This document shows positions 6,642 to 16,370 of a DNA stretch of 37,206 nucleotides, piece by piece. A model generated the notes under the pieces. That model ran no database searches and was not told the origin of the DNA. It saw nothing but the letters and a program-made list of their open reading frames with translations. The translations under genes were made by a program, and so were the position numbers. Source of the DNA: Streptomyces alkaliterrae (GTDB taxonomy: Bacteria > Actinomycetota > Actinomycetes > Streptomycetales > Streptomycetaceae); NCBI RefSeq assembly GCF_007097205.2, contig NZ_VJYK02000014.1, positions 1 to 37,206 of the forward strand. Direction: 5' to 3'. The first letter of the stretch is position 1; each line of letters starts with the position of its first letter.

Positions 6642-8777
6642 ATGATTCAGGCCATCGGGCTCACCAGCTCCCCTCGACGGAATCGACCCCCTGCCGTCGA
6701 CGATCTGACCTTCGAAGCGCGGCCCGGCGAGGTGACCGTGCTGCTCGGCCCGGCCGGGGCGGGCAAGAGCAGCGCGCTGCGGCTCATGCTGCAACTGGTC
6801 GGCGGGCGGGGCACCACCCTCTTCCGGGGCCGCCCGCTGCACCGGGTGCCTCATGTCCCCCGGGAGATCGGGGTGATGCTCGGAGACGTGCCGGCGCATC
6901 CCGCCCGGACCGCCGTGGGGCATCTGCGGATGCTGACGGCCGTCGCGGGAGTCCCCGCCGAGCGCGCCGAGGAGCTGCTGGACGTCGTCGGGCTCAGCGG
7001 CCTGGCCGACCAGCGCCTGGCTACCTTCTCCCAGGGCATGGACCGCCGCCTCGGCCTGGCGGCCGCCCTGCTCGGCGACCCCCACACCCTGGTGTTGGAC
7101 GACCCGGCGGGAGGACTCTCCCCGCGCGAGGCGGCGTGGGTGCGCGGACTGCTGCGCGGGTTCGCCCAGGAAGGAGGCCTGGTACTCACCACTACCCGCG
7201 ACCCCGTGGAGGCCCTGCGGGTCGGGGACCGTGTCATCACCATCGAGGCCGGGCGCCTCGTCGCCGACCAGTCTGCGGCGGAGTTCTCCCGGACCAGGCT
7301 CCGCCCGCGGGTGGTGGTCGCGACCCCCCACGCCGAGCGGCTGGCCGCACTCATCCTGCGCGAGGCGAAGGCGGGCGTCGTGCCGGTGGCGCGGAGCGCT
7401 CCGGGGCAGCCGGCGGAGCCACTGGAGGTCGTCCGGGAGAGCGGCGGGGTCATCTCGGTCTACGGCAGCAGCTGCGCGATGGTCGGCGAGGTCGCCTACC
7501 GGCACGGCGTCCTCGTCCACCAGCTCGCCGAGCGGCGCGGCGGGCCGGCCGAAGCCGCGCCGACCACCCCCTCGGAGCACGGACTTGAGCCGGAGGCCGT
7601 TCCGCTCCTGCGGGCCGACGGCAGGCGGGGCGCCCGCCTCGCCGCGGAGACGTCGTCAGGGGGGCGGACGTACACCCGAGCGCCTGCGCTGAGTGCCCGG
7701 CAGCGGTCCGAGTCGGACCCTGGACCACAGCCGTCCCTGCCGAGCCCGCACGCGGCGTCCGGGACGAGTCCTCAGCCGCTGTCCGCAGCGAGTACGTGGC
7801 AGCCCGAGCCCGCGCCCCCTGCGCGGAAGGGAGGAGAGCAGGCAGCGGCGCCGGGCGCAGCCCAGGGGGCCGTCGTCGGCGGTTCGGCTCGGTCGGCCGC
7901 ACCCCGGCCCCGGCCCACCAGCGCCAAGCTTCCGCCGCGGCTGCGCGCGGTGCCGGCGCCGGGCCCCGCCTGGCCGTTGCGGTACGAATGGCGGCGACTG
8001 GTCTCCGTACGGTCCACGTGGCTGCTGGTCGCCCTGGCGCTGCTCGCCTCGCTGGCCACCGCCTGCTGGTTCGGAGGTGTCGCGGGCGCCGAGGCCTACC
8101 CCCGGCTGTTCGGCGAAGGAGCGGTGGGATGGCCGATGGCGCCCGTCGCCGTCGCCGCCGGAGTGCTGGGCGCGCTCGCCTTCGGTCAGGAGTTCCGATA
8201 CCCGGCGCTGGCGCCCGCGCAGGCTCCCGTGCCCAGGCGGCTCGGGTTGCTCTCGGCGAAACTGCTCACCGTCGGGCTGATCGCCATCGTGCTGTGCTCG
8301 GCGTCCGCGCTGATCAACGCGGCGGTGCTGTCCGTGCTGCCCGAGCTGGCCGGCTCTGCGGGCTCTGCGGGACACGCGGGCCAGGGGTCCACCACCGCGG
8401 GCCCCGCGGGCGCGGGCGGCGGCACGACGGTGGCGACCGCGATGCTGCTGGCGGTCGGCTGCGGGTGGGCGGGCCTGCTGTCCGCCGCGGTGTTCCGCTC
8501 GGCGGTCGCCGGGATCGGCGTGGTGCTGGCCGTGCCGCTGCTGGTCGAGCCGCTGGTGCGGCGGCTGCTCGCCGAGCGGCTGTCCGACCCTCTCGGGGCG
8601 CTTTCCGACCGCCTCGCCAGGTTGTCGACCGCCCCCTGGGCGGGTGCGGAGGAAGGAGGCTGGCTTACAGGAGTGCTGGACGTCGCGCTGCGACCGACGG
8701 GAGCGGCGCTGGCGGTCTCGCTCACAGGTCTGCTTGTCGTCTACCTGTTCGGGGCTCTGCGGGCCCGGCCCCGGTAG
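6642..8777 (+). CDS. ABC transporter ATPase fused to a membrane domain, upstream of whiH
   Basis: 711 residues from ATG 6642, with GGGAG about 5 bases upstream. Residues 1-220 are a DrrA-like ABC ATPase: Walker A GPAGAGKSS (36-44), signature FSQGM (129-133), Walker B LVLDDP (150-155). The usual catalytic Glu is Asp154, and the switch His of the usual 'SSH/TSH' is Arg186 in VLTTTRDP. Residues ~300-440 are a Pro/Ala/Ser/Arg linker. About five or six hydrophobic segments follow (roughly 459-480, 498-515, 540-566, 596-615, 618-640, 686-705), forming a small ABC-2-like permease in the same chain. The substrate is unknown. Placement immediately before whiH is the usual Streptomyces order, but the link to sporulation is only positional. 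Confidence 0.85.
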   Translation: MIQAIGLTSSPRRNRPPAVDDLTFEARPGEVTVLLGPAGAGKSSALRLMLQLVGGRGTTLFRGRPLHRVPHVPREIGVMLGDVPAHPARTAVGHLRMLTAVAGVPAERAEELLDVVGLSGLADQRLATFSQGMDRRLGLAAALLGDPHTLVLDDPAGGLSPREAAWVRGLLRGFAQEGGLVLTTTRDPVEALRVGDRVITIEAGRLVADQSAAEFSRTRLRPRVVVATPHAERLAALILREAKAGVVPVARSAPGQPAEPLEVVRESGGVISVYGSSCAMVGEVAYRHGVLVHQLAERRGGPAEAAPTTPSEHGLEPEAVPLLRADGRRGARLAAETSSGGRTYTRAPALSARQRSESDPGPQPSLPSPHAASGTSPQPLSAASTWQPEPAPPARKGGEQAAAPGAAQGAVVGGSARSAAPRPRPTSAKLPPRLRAVPAPGPAWPLRYEWRRLVSVRSTWLLVALALLASLATACWFGGVAGAEAYPRLFGEGAVGWPMAPVAVAAGVLGALAFGQEFRYPALAPAQAPVPRRLGLLSAKLLTVGLIAIVLCSASALINAAVLSVLPELAGSAGSAGHAGQGSTTAGPAGAGGGTTVATAMLLAVGCGWAGLLSAAVFRSAVAGIGVVLAVPLLVEPLVRRLLAERLSDPLGALSDRLARLSTAPWAGAEEGGWLTGVLDVALRPTGAALAVSLTGLLVVYLFGALRARPR

Positions 8778-8882
8778 TCGTACACCCCGGCGGAGCCATG
8801 CTGGGGCCGAATGCGGGACAAGAAGGGCCGTCAATGGGGTGGCGGTCGGCGATCACCCTTTCGTGTGCTTTTCACCAAAGCC

Positions 8883-8919
8883 CTCAAGGTCGCCCGAACG
8901 CACGCCGACACAAAGGTGC
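8883..8919 (+). promoter_or_regulatory. sigma-WhiG-like promoter of whiH
   Basis: TCAA at 8884-8887 and GCCGACAC at 8904-8911 are 16 bases apart, close to the FliA/WhiG consensus TAAA-N15-GCCGATAA. whiH is a known sigma-WhiG target in S. coelicolor. Transcription would start near 8918-8920, at or just before the GTG start codon, so the message may be leaderless or nearly so. Confidence 0.6.
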
Positions 8920-9840
8920 GTGACTACCCTTGCGCACTCCATGATGACCGCGGCTCGCACGACCGACTCCTCTCTGGCCGGGTCGGGCGAGACGACCCGC
9001 TATCCCCGGACGGAGGGGGCCGGCGCCACCCGCGGGGGCGCCAGCGTGCCCAGCTGGGACGGCGGAGAGCCGGATACGGCCGCCCGGGTGGGACGCCGCG
9101 CGGCGGGCAGCCGGGGGAGAGGGCTGCACGGCCAACTCGTCCAACAGCTCGGGCAGATGATCGTGTCCGGCGACCTCGGCGCGGACCGGCCGCTGGTGCC
9201 GGAGGAGATCGGGCAGCGCTTCGAGGTCTCGCGCACGGTGGTGCGGGAGTCGTTGCGCGTCCTCGAGGCCAAGGGGCTCGTCAGCGCCCGCCCCAACGTC
9301 GGCACCCGGGTCCGGCCCGTCAGCGACTGGAACCTGCTGGATCCGGACATCATCGAGTGGCGGGCCTTCGGCCCGCAGCGGGAGGACCAGCGCCGGGAGC
9401 TGTGCGAGCTGCGATGGACGATCGAGCCGCTCGCGGCGCGGCTCGCTGTCGGCCACGGGCGGGACGACCTCCAGCAGCGACTGGCCGACATGGTCGAGAT
9501 CATGGGCCACGCGCTGGCCCAGGGCGACCAGCTGACCTTCTCCCGCGCCGACGCCGAGTTCCACGCGGTACTGCTCCAGGCCGCCGGCAACCGGATGCTC
9601 GAGCACCTGTCGGGGATCGTCGCCTCGGCGCTGCACGTCTCGGGCGGCCCGGTGACCGGCTGCGAGCGTCCCACCGAGTCGTCCGTCGCGCTGCACCAGC
9701 GCATCGTGGAGGCCGTGGGCACGGGCGACGGCCCGGGCGCCGAGGCGGCGATGCGCAAGCTGCTGGCGGTCCGGCCGGAGCAGTCGCAGCCCGCTCAGCA
9801 GTCGGCCGATCACGTCGTTCCCGCCCCTCGGGAGCACTGA
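8920..9840 (+). CDS. whiH: sporulation transcription factor WhiH (GntR/FadR family)
   Basis: 306 residues from GTG 8920 (MTTLAHSMMTAAR), which matches the start of S. coelicolor WhiH; a weak AAAGG precedes it. An Arg/Gly-rich disordered N-terminus of ~65 residues leads to the winged helix (RGLHGQLVQQLGQMIVSG...VPEEIGQRFEVSRTVVRESLRVLEAKGLV, about 67-120). The FCD ligand-binding domain follows (~145-280), with the helical core ELRWTIEPLAARLA...FHAVLLQAAGNRMLEHL. WhiH is required for orderly sporulation septation in aerial hyphae, represses its own gene, and is switched on by sigma-WhiG. Its neighbours, the ABC fusion upstream and hrdB downstream, are the standard Streptomyces arrangement. A strong hairpin follows the stop. 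Confidence 0.96.
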   Translation: MTTLAHSMMTAARTTDSSLAGSGETTRYPRTEGAGATRGGASVPSWDGGEPDTAARVGRRAAGSRGRGLHGQLVQQLGQMIVSGDLGADRPLVPEEIGQRFEVSRTVVRESLRVLEAKGLVSARPNVGTRVRPVSDWNLLDPDIIEWRAFGPQREDQRRELCELRWTIEPLAARLAVGHGRDDLQQRLADMVEIMGHALAQGDQLTFSRADAEFHAVLLQAAGNRMLEHLSGIVASALHVSGGPVTGCERPTESSVALHQRIVEAVGTGDGPGAEAAMRKLLAVRPEQSQPAQQSADHVVPAPREH

Positions 9841-9871
9841 GGCGAGGACTGTGCCCGAGGAGTTGTGTTCG

Positions 9872-9912
9872 GACCGTCGTCGGAGCCCTGGCACCGGCTT
9901 CCGACGACGGTC
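9872..9912 (+). terminator. whiH terminator hairpin
   Basis: GACCGTCGTCGGAGCC (9872-9887) pairs with GGCTTCCGACGACGGTC (9896-9912), a 16-bp stem with one bulged base and an 8-base loop, 31 bases after the whiH stop. There is no U-tract, as is usual in Streptomyces. Confidence 0.85.
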
Positions 9913-10064
9913 TGCCGCTCCGATCGGCACCCCTGTGCCGGTACCCTTGCCGATATGTACGGATAAGCACAGGTAAGGGCTGCGATGGTTGTGACCCGGG
10001 ACACGTGAATTGGACGTAACGCTTCCTGCTGAAGCGCGATGACTCAAGAGGTAGCAGCGACAAG

Positions 10065-10092
10065 GGGAACAGGGACGCCGGTAGGCGGCGTT
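10065..10092 (+). promoter_or_regulatory. sigma-R-like promoter upstream of hrdB
   Basis: GGGAAC (10065-10070) is followed after 19 bases by GTT (10090-10092), close to the sigma-R consensus GGAAT-N18-GTT. A sigma-R-dependent hrdB promoter is established in S. coelicolor. Use of this one would give a leader of about 110 bases. Confidence 0.55.
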
Positions 10093-10208
10093 GTCTCTCC
10101 TTCGACGCCCCGCTTCCCCAGGTGCCGGCTGAGACCGCCGGTGCTCGCAGGATCCAGTCCGAGACCGGGCGGGGTCAAAGCCATTTCCATCGTTCCGAGA
10201 GGTTGTTC

Positions 10209-11762
10209 GTGTCGGCCAGCACATCCCGTACGCTCCCCGCGGAGATCGCCGAGTCCGAGTCCGTGATGGCGCTCATTGAGCGGGGAAAGGCTGAGGGGCA
10301 GATCGCAGGCGATGACGTGCGTCGGGCCTTCGAAGCTGACCAGATTCCGCCAACCCAGTGGAAGAACGTCCTGCGCAGCCTCAACCAGATCCTCGACGAG
10401 GAGGGTGTGACGCTGATGGTGAGTGCCGCCGAAGCGCCCAAGCGCACCCGGAAGAGCGTCGCGGCCAAGACTCCCGCCCGGCGTACCGCCACCAAGGCGG
10501 TCGCCACGAGGACGACCGCCACCTCGGCCGCGCCTGAGGCGTCGGCCGCGGAGGCCGTCGAGGCCAAGCCGGCGAAGAAGGCCGCGGCGAAGAAGGCGGT
10601 GGCGAAGAAGGCCGCCGCCAAGAAGACCACTGAGGGCGCGGTCAAGAAGACGACGGCCAAGAAGGCCGCGAAGAAGGCGACCTCGAAGAAGTCCGAGGTC
10701 GACGAACTGCTCGCGGAGGAGGAGGTCGTCGAGGTCCCTGGCAAGGGAGGCAAGGACGACGCCCCCGCCGAGGGCAAGAACGAGAACGAGGGTTTTGTCC
10801 TGTCCGACGAGGACGAGGACGACGCCCCGGCGCAGCAGGTCGCGGCCGCCGGTGCCACCGCCGACCCGGTCAAGGACTACCTCAAGCAGATCGGCAAGGT
10901 CCCGCTGCTCAACGCCGAGCAGGAGGTGGAGCTGGCCAAGCGGATCGAGGCCGGTCTCTTCGCCGAGGACAAGCTGGCGAACTCGGACAAGATCGCTCCG
11001 AAGCTCAAGCGCGAGCTGGAGATCATCGCCGAGGACGGCCGGCGGGCCAAGAACCACCTGCTGGAGGCCAACCTCCGCCTCGTGGTGTCGCTCGCCAAGC
11101 GCTACACGGGCCGCGGCATGCTCTTCCTGGACCTCATCCAGGAGGGCAACCTCGGTCTGATCCGTGCGGTGGAGAAGTTCGACTACACCAAGGGCTACAA
11201 GTTCTCCACGTACGCCACCTGGTGGATCCGGCAGGCGATCACCCGGGCCATGGCCGACCAGGCGCGGACGATCCGTATCCCGGTCCACATGGTCGAGGTC
11301 ATCAACAAGCTCGCCAGGGTGCAGCGCCAGATGCTCCAGGACCTGGGCCGCGAGCCCACTCCGGAGGAGCTGGCCAAGGAACTGGACATGACGCCCGAGA
11401 AGGTCGTCGAGGTCCAGAAGTACGGCCGTGAGCCGATCTCGCTGCACACGCCGCTCGGCGAGGACGGCGACAGCGAGTTCGGTGACCTCATCGAGGACTC
11501 CGAGGCCGTCGTCCCGGCGGACGCGGTGAGCTTCACCCTCCTGCAGGAGCAGCTGCACTCGGTGCTGGACACGCTGAGCGAGCGTGAGGCCGGTGTGGTC
11601 TCGATGCGCTTCGGCCTGACCGATGGCCAGCCCAAGACGCTGGACGAGATCGGCAAGGTCTACGGCGTGACGCGTGAGCGGATCCGGCAGATCGAGTCGA
11701 AGACGATGTCGAAGCTGCGTCACCCGTCCCGCTCTCAGGTCCTGCGCGACTACCTGGACTGA
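10209..11762 (+). CDS. hrdB: principal RNA polymerase sigma factor HrdB (sigma-70 group 1)
   Basis: 517 residues from GTG 10209 ([19 protein letters not shown]), with GAGAGG six bases upstream. HrdB directs housekeeping transcription and is essential. Region 1.1 is followed by a Lys/Ala-rich spacer (~residues 78-160, many AAKKA-type repeats) and an acidic stretch. Region 1.2 is [31 protein letters not shown]. Regions 2.1-2.4 include [39 protein letters not shown] and [29 protein letters not shown]. Region 3 follows, then region 4.2 ([32 protein letters not shown]) near the end. All parts are intact. It is a single gene with its own promoters and a perfect terminator. The ~517-aa length matches Streptomyces HrdB. 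Confidence 0.98.
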   Translation: MSASTSRTLPAEIAESESVMALIERGKAEGQIAGDDVRRAFEADQIPPTQWKNVLRSLNQILDEEGVTLMVSAAEAPKRTRKSVAAKTPARRTATKAVATRTTATSAAPEASAAEAVEAKPAKKAAAKKAVAKKAAAKKTTEGAVKKTTAKKAAKKATSKKSEVDELLAEEEVVEVPGKGGKDDAPAEGKNENEGFVLSDEDEDDAPAQQVAAAGATADPVKDYLKQIGKVPLLNAEQEVELAKRIEAGLFAEDKLANSDKIAPKLKRELEIIAEDGRRAKNHLLEANLRLVVSLAKRYTGRGMLFLDLIQEGNLGLIRAVEKFDYTKGYKFSTYATWWIRQAITRAMADQARTIRIPVHMVEVINKLARVQRQMLQDLGREPTPEELAKELDMTPEKVVEVQKYGREPISLHTPLGEDGDSEFGDLIEDSEAVVPADAVSFTLLQEQLHSVLDTLSEREAGVVSMRFGLTDGQPKTLDEIGKVYGVTRERIRQIESKTMSKLRHPSRSQVLRDYLD

Positions 11763-11780
11763 GTCGGGTATCACCACTGC

Positions 11781-11826
11781 GGCCGAGCCCGCCCGACCCG
11801 CGACGGCGGGGCGGGCGGGCTCGGCC
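11781..11826 (+). terminator. hrdB terminator hairpin
   Basis: GGCCGAGCCCGCCCG (11781-11795) and CGGGCGGGCTCGGCC (11812-11826) form a perfect 15-bp stem with a 16-base loop, 18 bases after the hrdB stop. Confidence 0.92.
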
Positions 11827-11928
11827 GTCGGTGGCGACGGGCGGCGTTTCGGCCGGTCGTCCGTGGTCCGCTCGGGTGTTCCCCGAGCTTCCCCCTTATG
11901 GCGGACAGCGCGTAGCGAAGCGACTCCG

Positions 11929-11946
11929 TACAGTCAGGTAACTGTA
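11929..11946 (+). promoter_or_regulatory. perfect TACAGT-N6-ACTGTA dyad at the protease start
   Basis: TACAGT (11929-11934) and ACTGTA (11941-11946) form a perfect 6-6-6 inverted repeat whose last base is the A of the protease ATG. A further TACAGT lies inside the gene at 11972-11977. The first TACAGT could also serve as a -10 box, so a bound repressor would cover both promoter and start codon. The binding protein is not known. Confidence 0.4.
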
Positions 11947-12794
11947 TGAATACTTTCGCGCGTCTGCTCAGTACAGTCATCGTCTCCTCCGTCGCGGCCA
12001 CCGGCGCGCTGGTGGCCGTTCCTGCCACCGCGTCCGCGCTTGACCGGGATGTCATCGGCGGGCAGACGGCCCGCACGGCGGACCATCCCTGGGTGGTCGC
12101 CGTCTCCAGTCGCCGGCTCTTCGGCAGCTTTCGGTCCGGGCAGTTCTGCGGTGGTGCGGTGGTGTCGCCGCGCACGGTCGTCACTGCCGCGCACTGCTTC
12201 GACCGGGAGACGCTCGGCGCCGATCCGGCCCGGCTCCCGGACCTGCGGGTCATCGCGGGCCGGGACGACCTGCGGACCCGCGCGGGCCAGGAGGTCGAGA
12301 TCAGCGAGGTGTGGGTGAACCCGCAGTACAGCCGCCGGACGAACGCCGGCGACATCGCGGTGCTCCGGCTCGCCCGCCCGCTCCCGGCGGACATCGTGAT
12401 CCCGCTGGCCTCCGCCGGGGATCCGGCGTACCGGCCGGGCGCCGTGGCCGGCGTGTTCGGCTGGGGGGACGTCAAGGGGAACGGGAGCTACAGCTCCCGG
12501 CTGCGCACGGCCGCGGTGCGGGTGCTGCCCGACGAGGACTGCTCCACCGCCTACCCGGGTGTCACGGGCACCCGCTACCAACCGCAGACGATGGTGTGCG
12601 CGGGACTGCCGGAGGGCGGCAAGGACGCCTGTCAGGGCGACAGCGGCGGCCCGCTGGTCGCCGAGGGGCGGCTGGTGGGGGTCGTCTCGTGGGGCGCCGG
12701 CTGCGGGCTCGCGGGCCGACCCGGGGTGTACACCAGGATCTCCGCCTTCGAGGGCCAGCTGCTGGAGCGTATGGAGGCCGCCTCCGCCCGCTGA
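11946..12794 (+). CDS. secreted trypsin-like serine protease (S1 family)
   Basis: 282 residues from ATG 11946; an AGG about 8 bases upstream is a weak ribosome site. A signal peptide (hydrophobic ~8-27, likely cleavage after ATASA, residue 31) precedes a very short propeptide (LDRD) and the mature start VIGG (36-39). The catalytic triad is complete: His83 in TAAHC, Asp136 in AGDIAVL, Ser233 in GDSGGP. Asp227, six residues before the Ser, is the chymotrypsin Asp189 position, predicting cleavage after Arg/Lys. The Cys pairs of S1 proteases (68/84, 199/219, 229/253) are present. Secreted trypsin-like enzymes in Streptomyces degrade extracellular protein. The gene stands alone between two terminators. 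Confidence 0.94.
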   Translation: MNTFARLLSTVIVSSVAATGALVAVPATASALDRDVIGGQTARTADHPWVVAVSSRRLFGSFRSGQFCGGAVVSPRTVVTAAHCFDRETLGADPARLPDLRVIAGRDDLRTRAGQEVEISEVWVNPQYSRRTNAGDIAVLRLARPLPADIVIPLASAGDPAYRPGAVAGVFGWGDVKGNGSYSSRLRTAAVRVLPDEDCSTAYPGVTGTRYQPQTMVCAGLPEGGKDACQGDSGGPLVAEGRLVGVVSWGAGCGLAGRPGVYTRISAFEGQLLERMEAASAR

Positions 12795-12818
12795 CGCGGA
12801 AACCCGGAGGCGGAACGC

Positions 12819-12857
12819 GGAAGCGGGCGGCGCCCGTGAGGGTCGCCGCCCGCCTCC
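12819..12857. terminator. protease terminator hairpin
   Basis: GCGGGCGGCG (12823-12832) pairs with CGCCGCCCGC (12844-12853), and the stem extends as GGA/TCC beyond one mismatch. It lies between the ends of two convergent genes. Confidence 0.8.
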
Positions 12858-12891
12858 GTCCGGCCCTGGGCCGGTCCGAGCTCGTCGGTGT

Positions 12892-12910
12892 GCGGACGCC
12901 GGGCGTCCGC
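12892..12910 (-). terminator. short hairpin after the DUF7455 gene
   Basis: GCGGACGCC (12892-12900) and GGCGTCCGC (12902-12910) are exact inverted copies, effectively a 7-bp stem with a 5-base loop, 5 bases beyond the minus-strand stop. Confidence 0.7.
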
Positions 12911-12914
12911 CAGA

Positions 12915-13139
12915 TCAGCGTTCTCCGTCACCCGTCGCGGGGGCGGAGAGCCGCTCGGTCTCGTCCTGTATCTCTGCGGCGATCTTCTTGAGTTCTGGCT
13001 CGAACTTGCGACCGTGGTGGGCGCAGAACAGGAGCTCTCCGCCGGTGGCCAGTACGACGCGCAGGTACGCCTGGGCGCCGCAACGGTCACAGCGGTCGGC
13101 CGCCGTCAGCGGGCTCGCGGGTGTCAGAACAGTAGTCAC
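12915..13139 (-). CDS. small DUF7455-type zinc-ribbon protein
   Basis: 74 residues from GTG 13139, with GAAGAGG about 5 bases upstream. Residues 15-40 carry a zinc-ribbon-like pattern: CDRCGAQAYLRVVL, then LLFCAHHGRKF (CxxC ... CxHH). The C-terminal third is charged helix (EPELKKIAAEIQDETERL). Such proteins are common and conserved in actinobacteria near hrdB and parE, but no function is established; a nucleic-acid or partner-binding role is only inferred from the ribbon. It is divergent from parE with a long 419-bp spacer, and converges on the protease. Confidence 0.88.
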   Translation of the reverse strand: MTTVLTPASPLTAADRCDRCGAQAYLRVVLATGGELLFCAHHGRKFEPELKKIAAEIQDETERLSAPATGDGER

Positions 13140-13558
13140 GTCGCCTCTTCTCTAGCTCGACGAGCTGTCGTACCAGGGTCAACATCCAACCAGTCCGGAA
13201 ATGTTCCCGCTCCGGACTTTCCCTCGGAAGTCGCCTTCGCGGTCGGTCGGACGTTGCCGGTTGGCGGCGAATGAGCCGTATTGCTTGGTGTGGTGCTTGG
13301 TCGGTGTCGCAGGTCGGTCCAGTTGTCGCCTCCGAGCCGCTGTTGCCGCTCGTTGATGAGGACGTGCCCGGAGCCTAAACGGTTCATGCCTCGAAGGGAA
13401 CGTGATGTACACGTCACCCGCCCGGAGTATCGAACTGTTGCTCGAACCGGAGCTAGCATATGTTTACCCGAGGGTGGCGTCTCACCAGCTCTCACAAGGG
13501 TCGGTACCCTCTGAGCGGCAGCCTGCCACCCCAGTGAATTCAGCGAGGAGCGAACCGC
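13140..13558. other. divergent DUF7455/parE regulatory region
   Basis: This 419-bp region has no credible gene. It contains a perfect 13-bp palindrome AGCTCGACGAGCT (13154-13166) in the small gene's leader, and a dyad ACGTG-ATGTA-CACGT (13400-13414) that overlaps GTGA-N8-TCAC (13402-13417), similar to BldD sites. TAGCAT (13454-13459) is a possible -10 for parE. The parE ribosome site GAGGAG lies about 8 bases before its GTG. Confidence 0.5.
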
Positions 13559-15679
<2,121 letters not shown>

Positions 15680-15750
15680 GCCGCCCGTCGCGCCTCGTGC
15701 GGTGTACCGGCCGGCCGCGGCCGGGCCCGCAAGGGGCCCGTCACCTGAAG

Positions 15751-15790
15751 GGGTGAAGTGCGCGCAAGGGGCCTTCCGCGCACTTCACCC
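15751..15790 (+). terminator. parE terminator hairpin
   Basis: GGGTGAAGTGCGCG (15751-15764) and CGCGCACTTCACCC (15777-15790) form a perfect 14-bp stem with a 12-base loop. Confidence 0.9.
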
Positions 15791-15861
15791 GCGGCCATTC
15801 TGGTGCTCCCGGCAAAGCGGACAACCCCGTCCGCATCGCCGTGGCGGCAAGGAGGGTTCGG

Positions 15862-15876
15862 GTGACTTTCGGGTGA
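15862..15876 (+). other. possible 4-codon leader ORF coupled to the DUF485 gene
   Basis: GTG ACT TTC GGG TGA lies six bases after GGAGGG, a better-spaced ribosome site than the DUF485 GTG itself has. Its TGA (15874-15876) overlaps that GTG (15873-15875), the classic arrangement for translational coupling. Confidence 0.3.
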
Positions 15877-16370
15877 CGCAGCACGGTACGTACGGTGGCA
15901 CGCGCCCCCCGGAGCCCCAGGGCGCGTTCGGCTTCGACCCCTGGTACGACGAGCTGGCCTCGGGGCGCGAGGGATGGCTGCCGGTCGCCCCGCCGCCGGG
16001 AGGGGTTCCCGAGTCCCGCAGGAACGGTCCTGCGTACGACGAGGCCGGGGCGGTCTACCTCGCGGTGCAGCGCAGCCCGGAGTTCCAGGAGGTACGGCGC
16101 CGGCACCGCCGATTCGTCTTCCCCGCCACGGCCGCGTTCCTCGGCTGGTACCTGCTGTACATCGTCACCGCCACCGCCGCGCCCGAGCTGATGGCACGTC
16201 CGGTCGGCGCCGGCCCGGTCAACGTCGGCATGCTCGCCGGCCTCGGCCAGTTCGTCAGTACCGCCCTGCTGACCTGGCTGTACGTCAACCGCGCCCGCCG
16301 GCGCTGGGACAAGGAGGCGTTCGACCTCCGCTGGGACACCCAGCTGCGCACCCGGGGGGCGGCCAGATGA
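15873..16370 (+). CDS. DUF485 membrane protein, partner of the symporter
   Basis: 165 residues from GTG 15873. An N-terminal Gly/Pro-rich soluble part (~65 residues) includes FGFDPWYDELASGREG and is followed by the DUF485 core (AVYLAVQRSPEFQEVRRRHRRFVFPATAAFLGWYLLYIV). Two membrane spans are clear (~88-106 and ~122-142), with a basic end (NRARRRWDKEAF). DUF485 proteins (YjcH-like) are nearly always encoded directly upstream of acetate/pyruvate-type sodium-solute symporters. Here the stop overlaps the symporter ATG (ATGA at 16367-16370), so the two are translated as a coupled pair. It is probably an accessory subunit of the transporter. Confidence 0.88.
   Translation: MTQHGTYGGTRPPEPQGAFGFDPWYDELASGREGWLPVAPPPGGVPESRRNGPAYDEAGAVYLAVQRSPEFQEVRRRHRRFVFPATAAFLGWYLLYIVTATAAPELMARPVGAGPVNVGMLAGLGQFVSTALLTWLYVNRARRRWDKEAFDLRWDTQLRTRGAAR

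Larger units (their letters stand above)
9841..10208 (+). other. whiH-hrdB intergenic and hrdB leader region
   Basis: This 368-bp non-coding stretch holds the whiH terminator (9872-9912), a second inverted repeat (CCCTTGCC at 9944-9951, GGTAAGGG at 9972-9979), a sigma-R-like promoter (10066-10092) and a leader of more than 100 bases before hrdB. TTGGAC at 10010-10015 and TTGTGA at 9989-9994 look like vegetative -35 boxes but lack a convincing -10 at the right distance. No convincing gene is present. Confidence 0.6.

Noticed and set aside
10039..10266. Short frame in the hrdB leader
   Set aside because: It runs through the sigma-R-like promoter and overlaps hrdB in another frame with no ribosome site.
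10560..10690. AAG/GCC-rich repeats as a DNA repeat element
   Set aside because: They encode the normal Lys/Ala-rich spacer of HrdB and vary in codon choice, so they are protein-driven.
13398..13440. Sigma-R promoter for parE from GGAAC near 13397
   Set aside because: The next GTT is about 35 bases away, far from the required 18-19.
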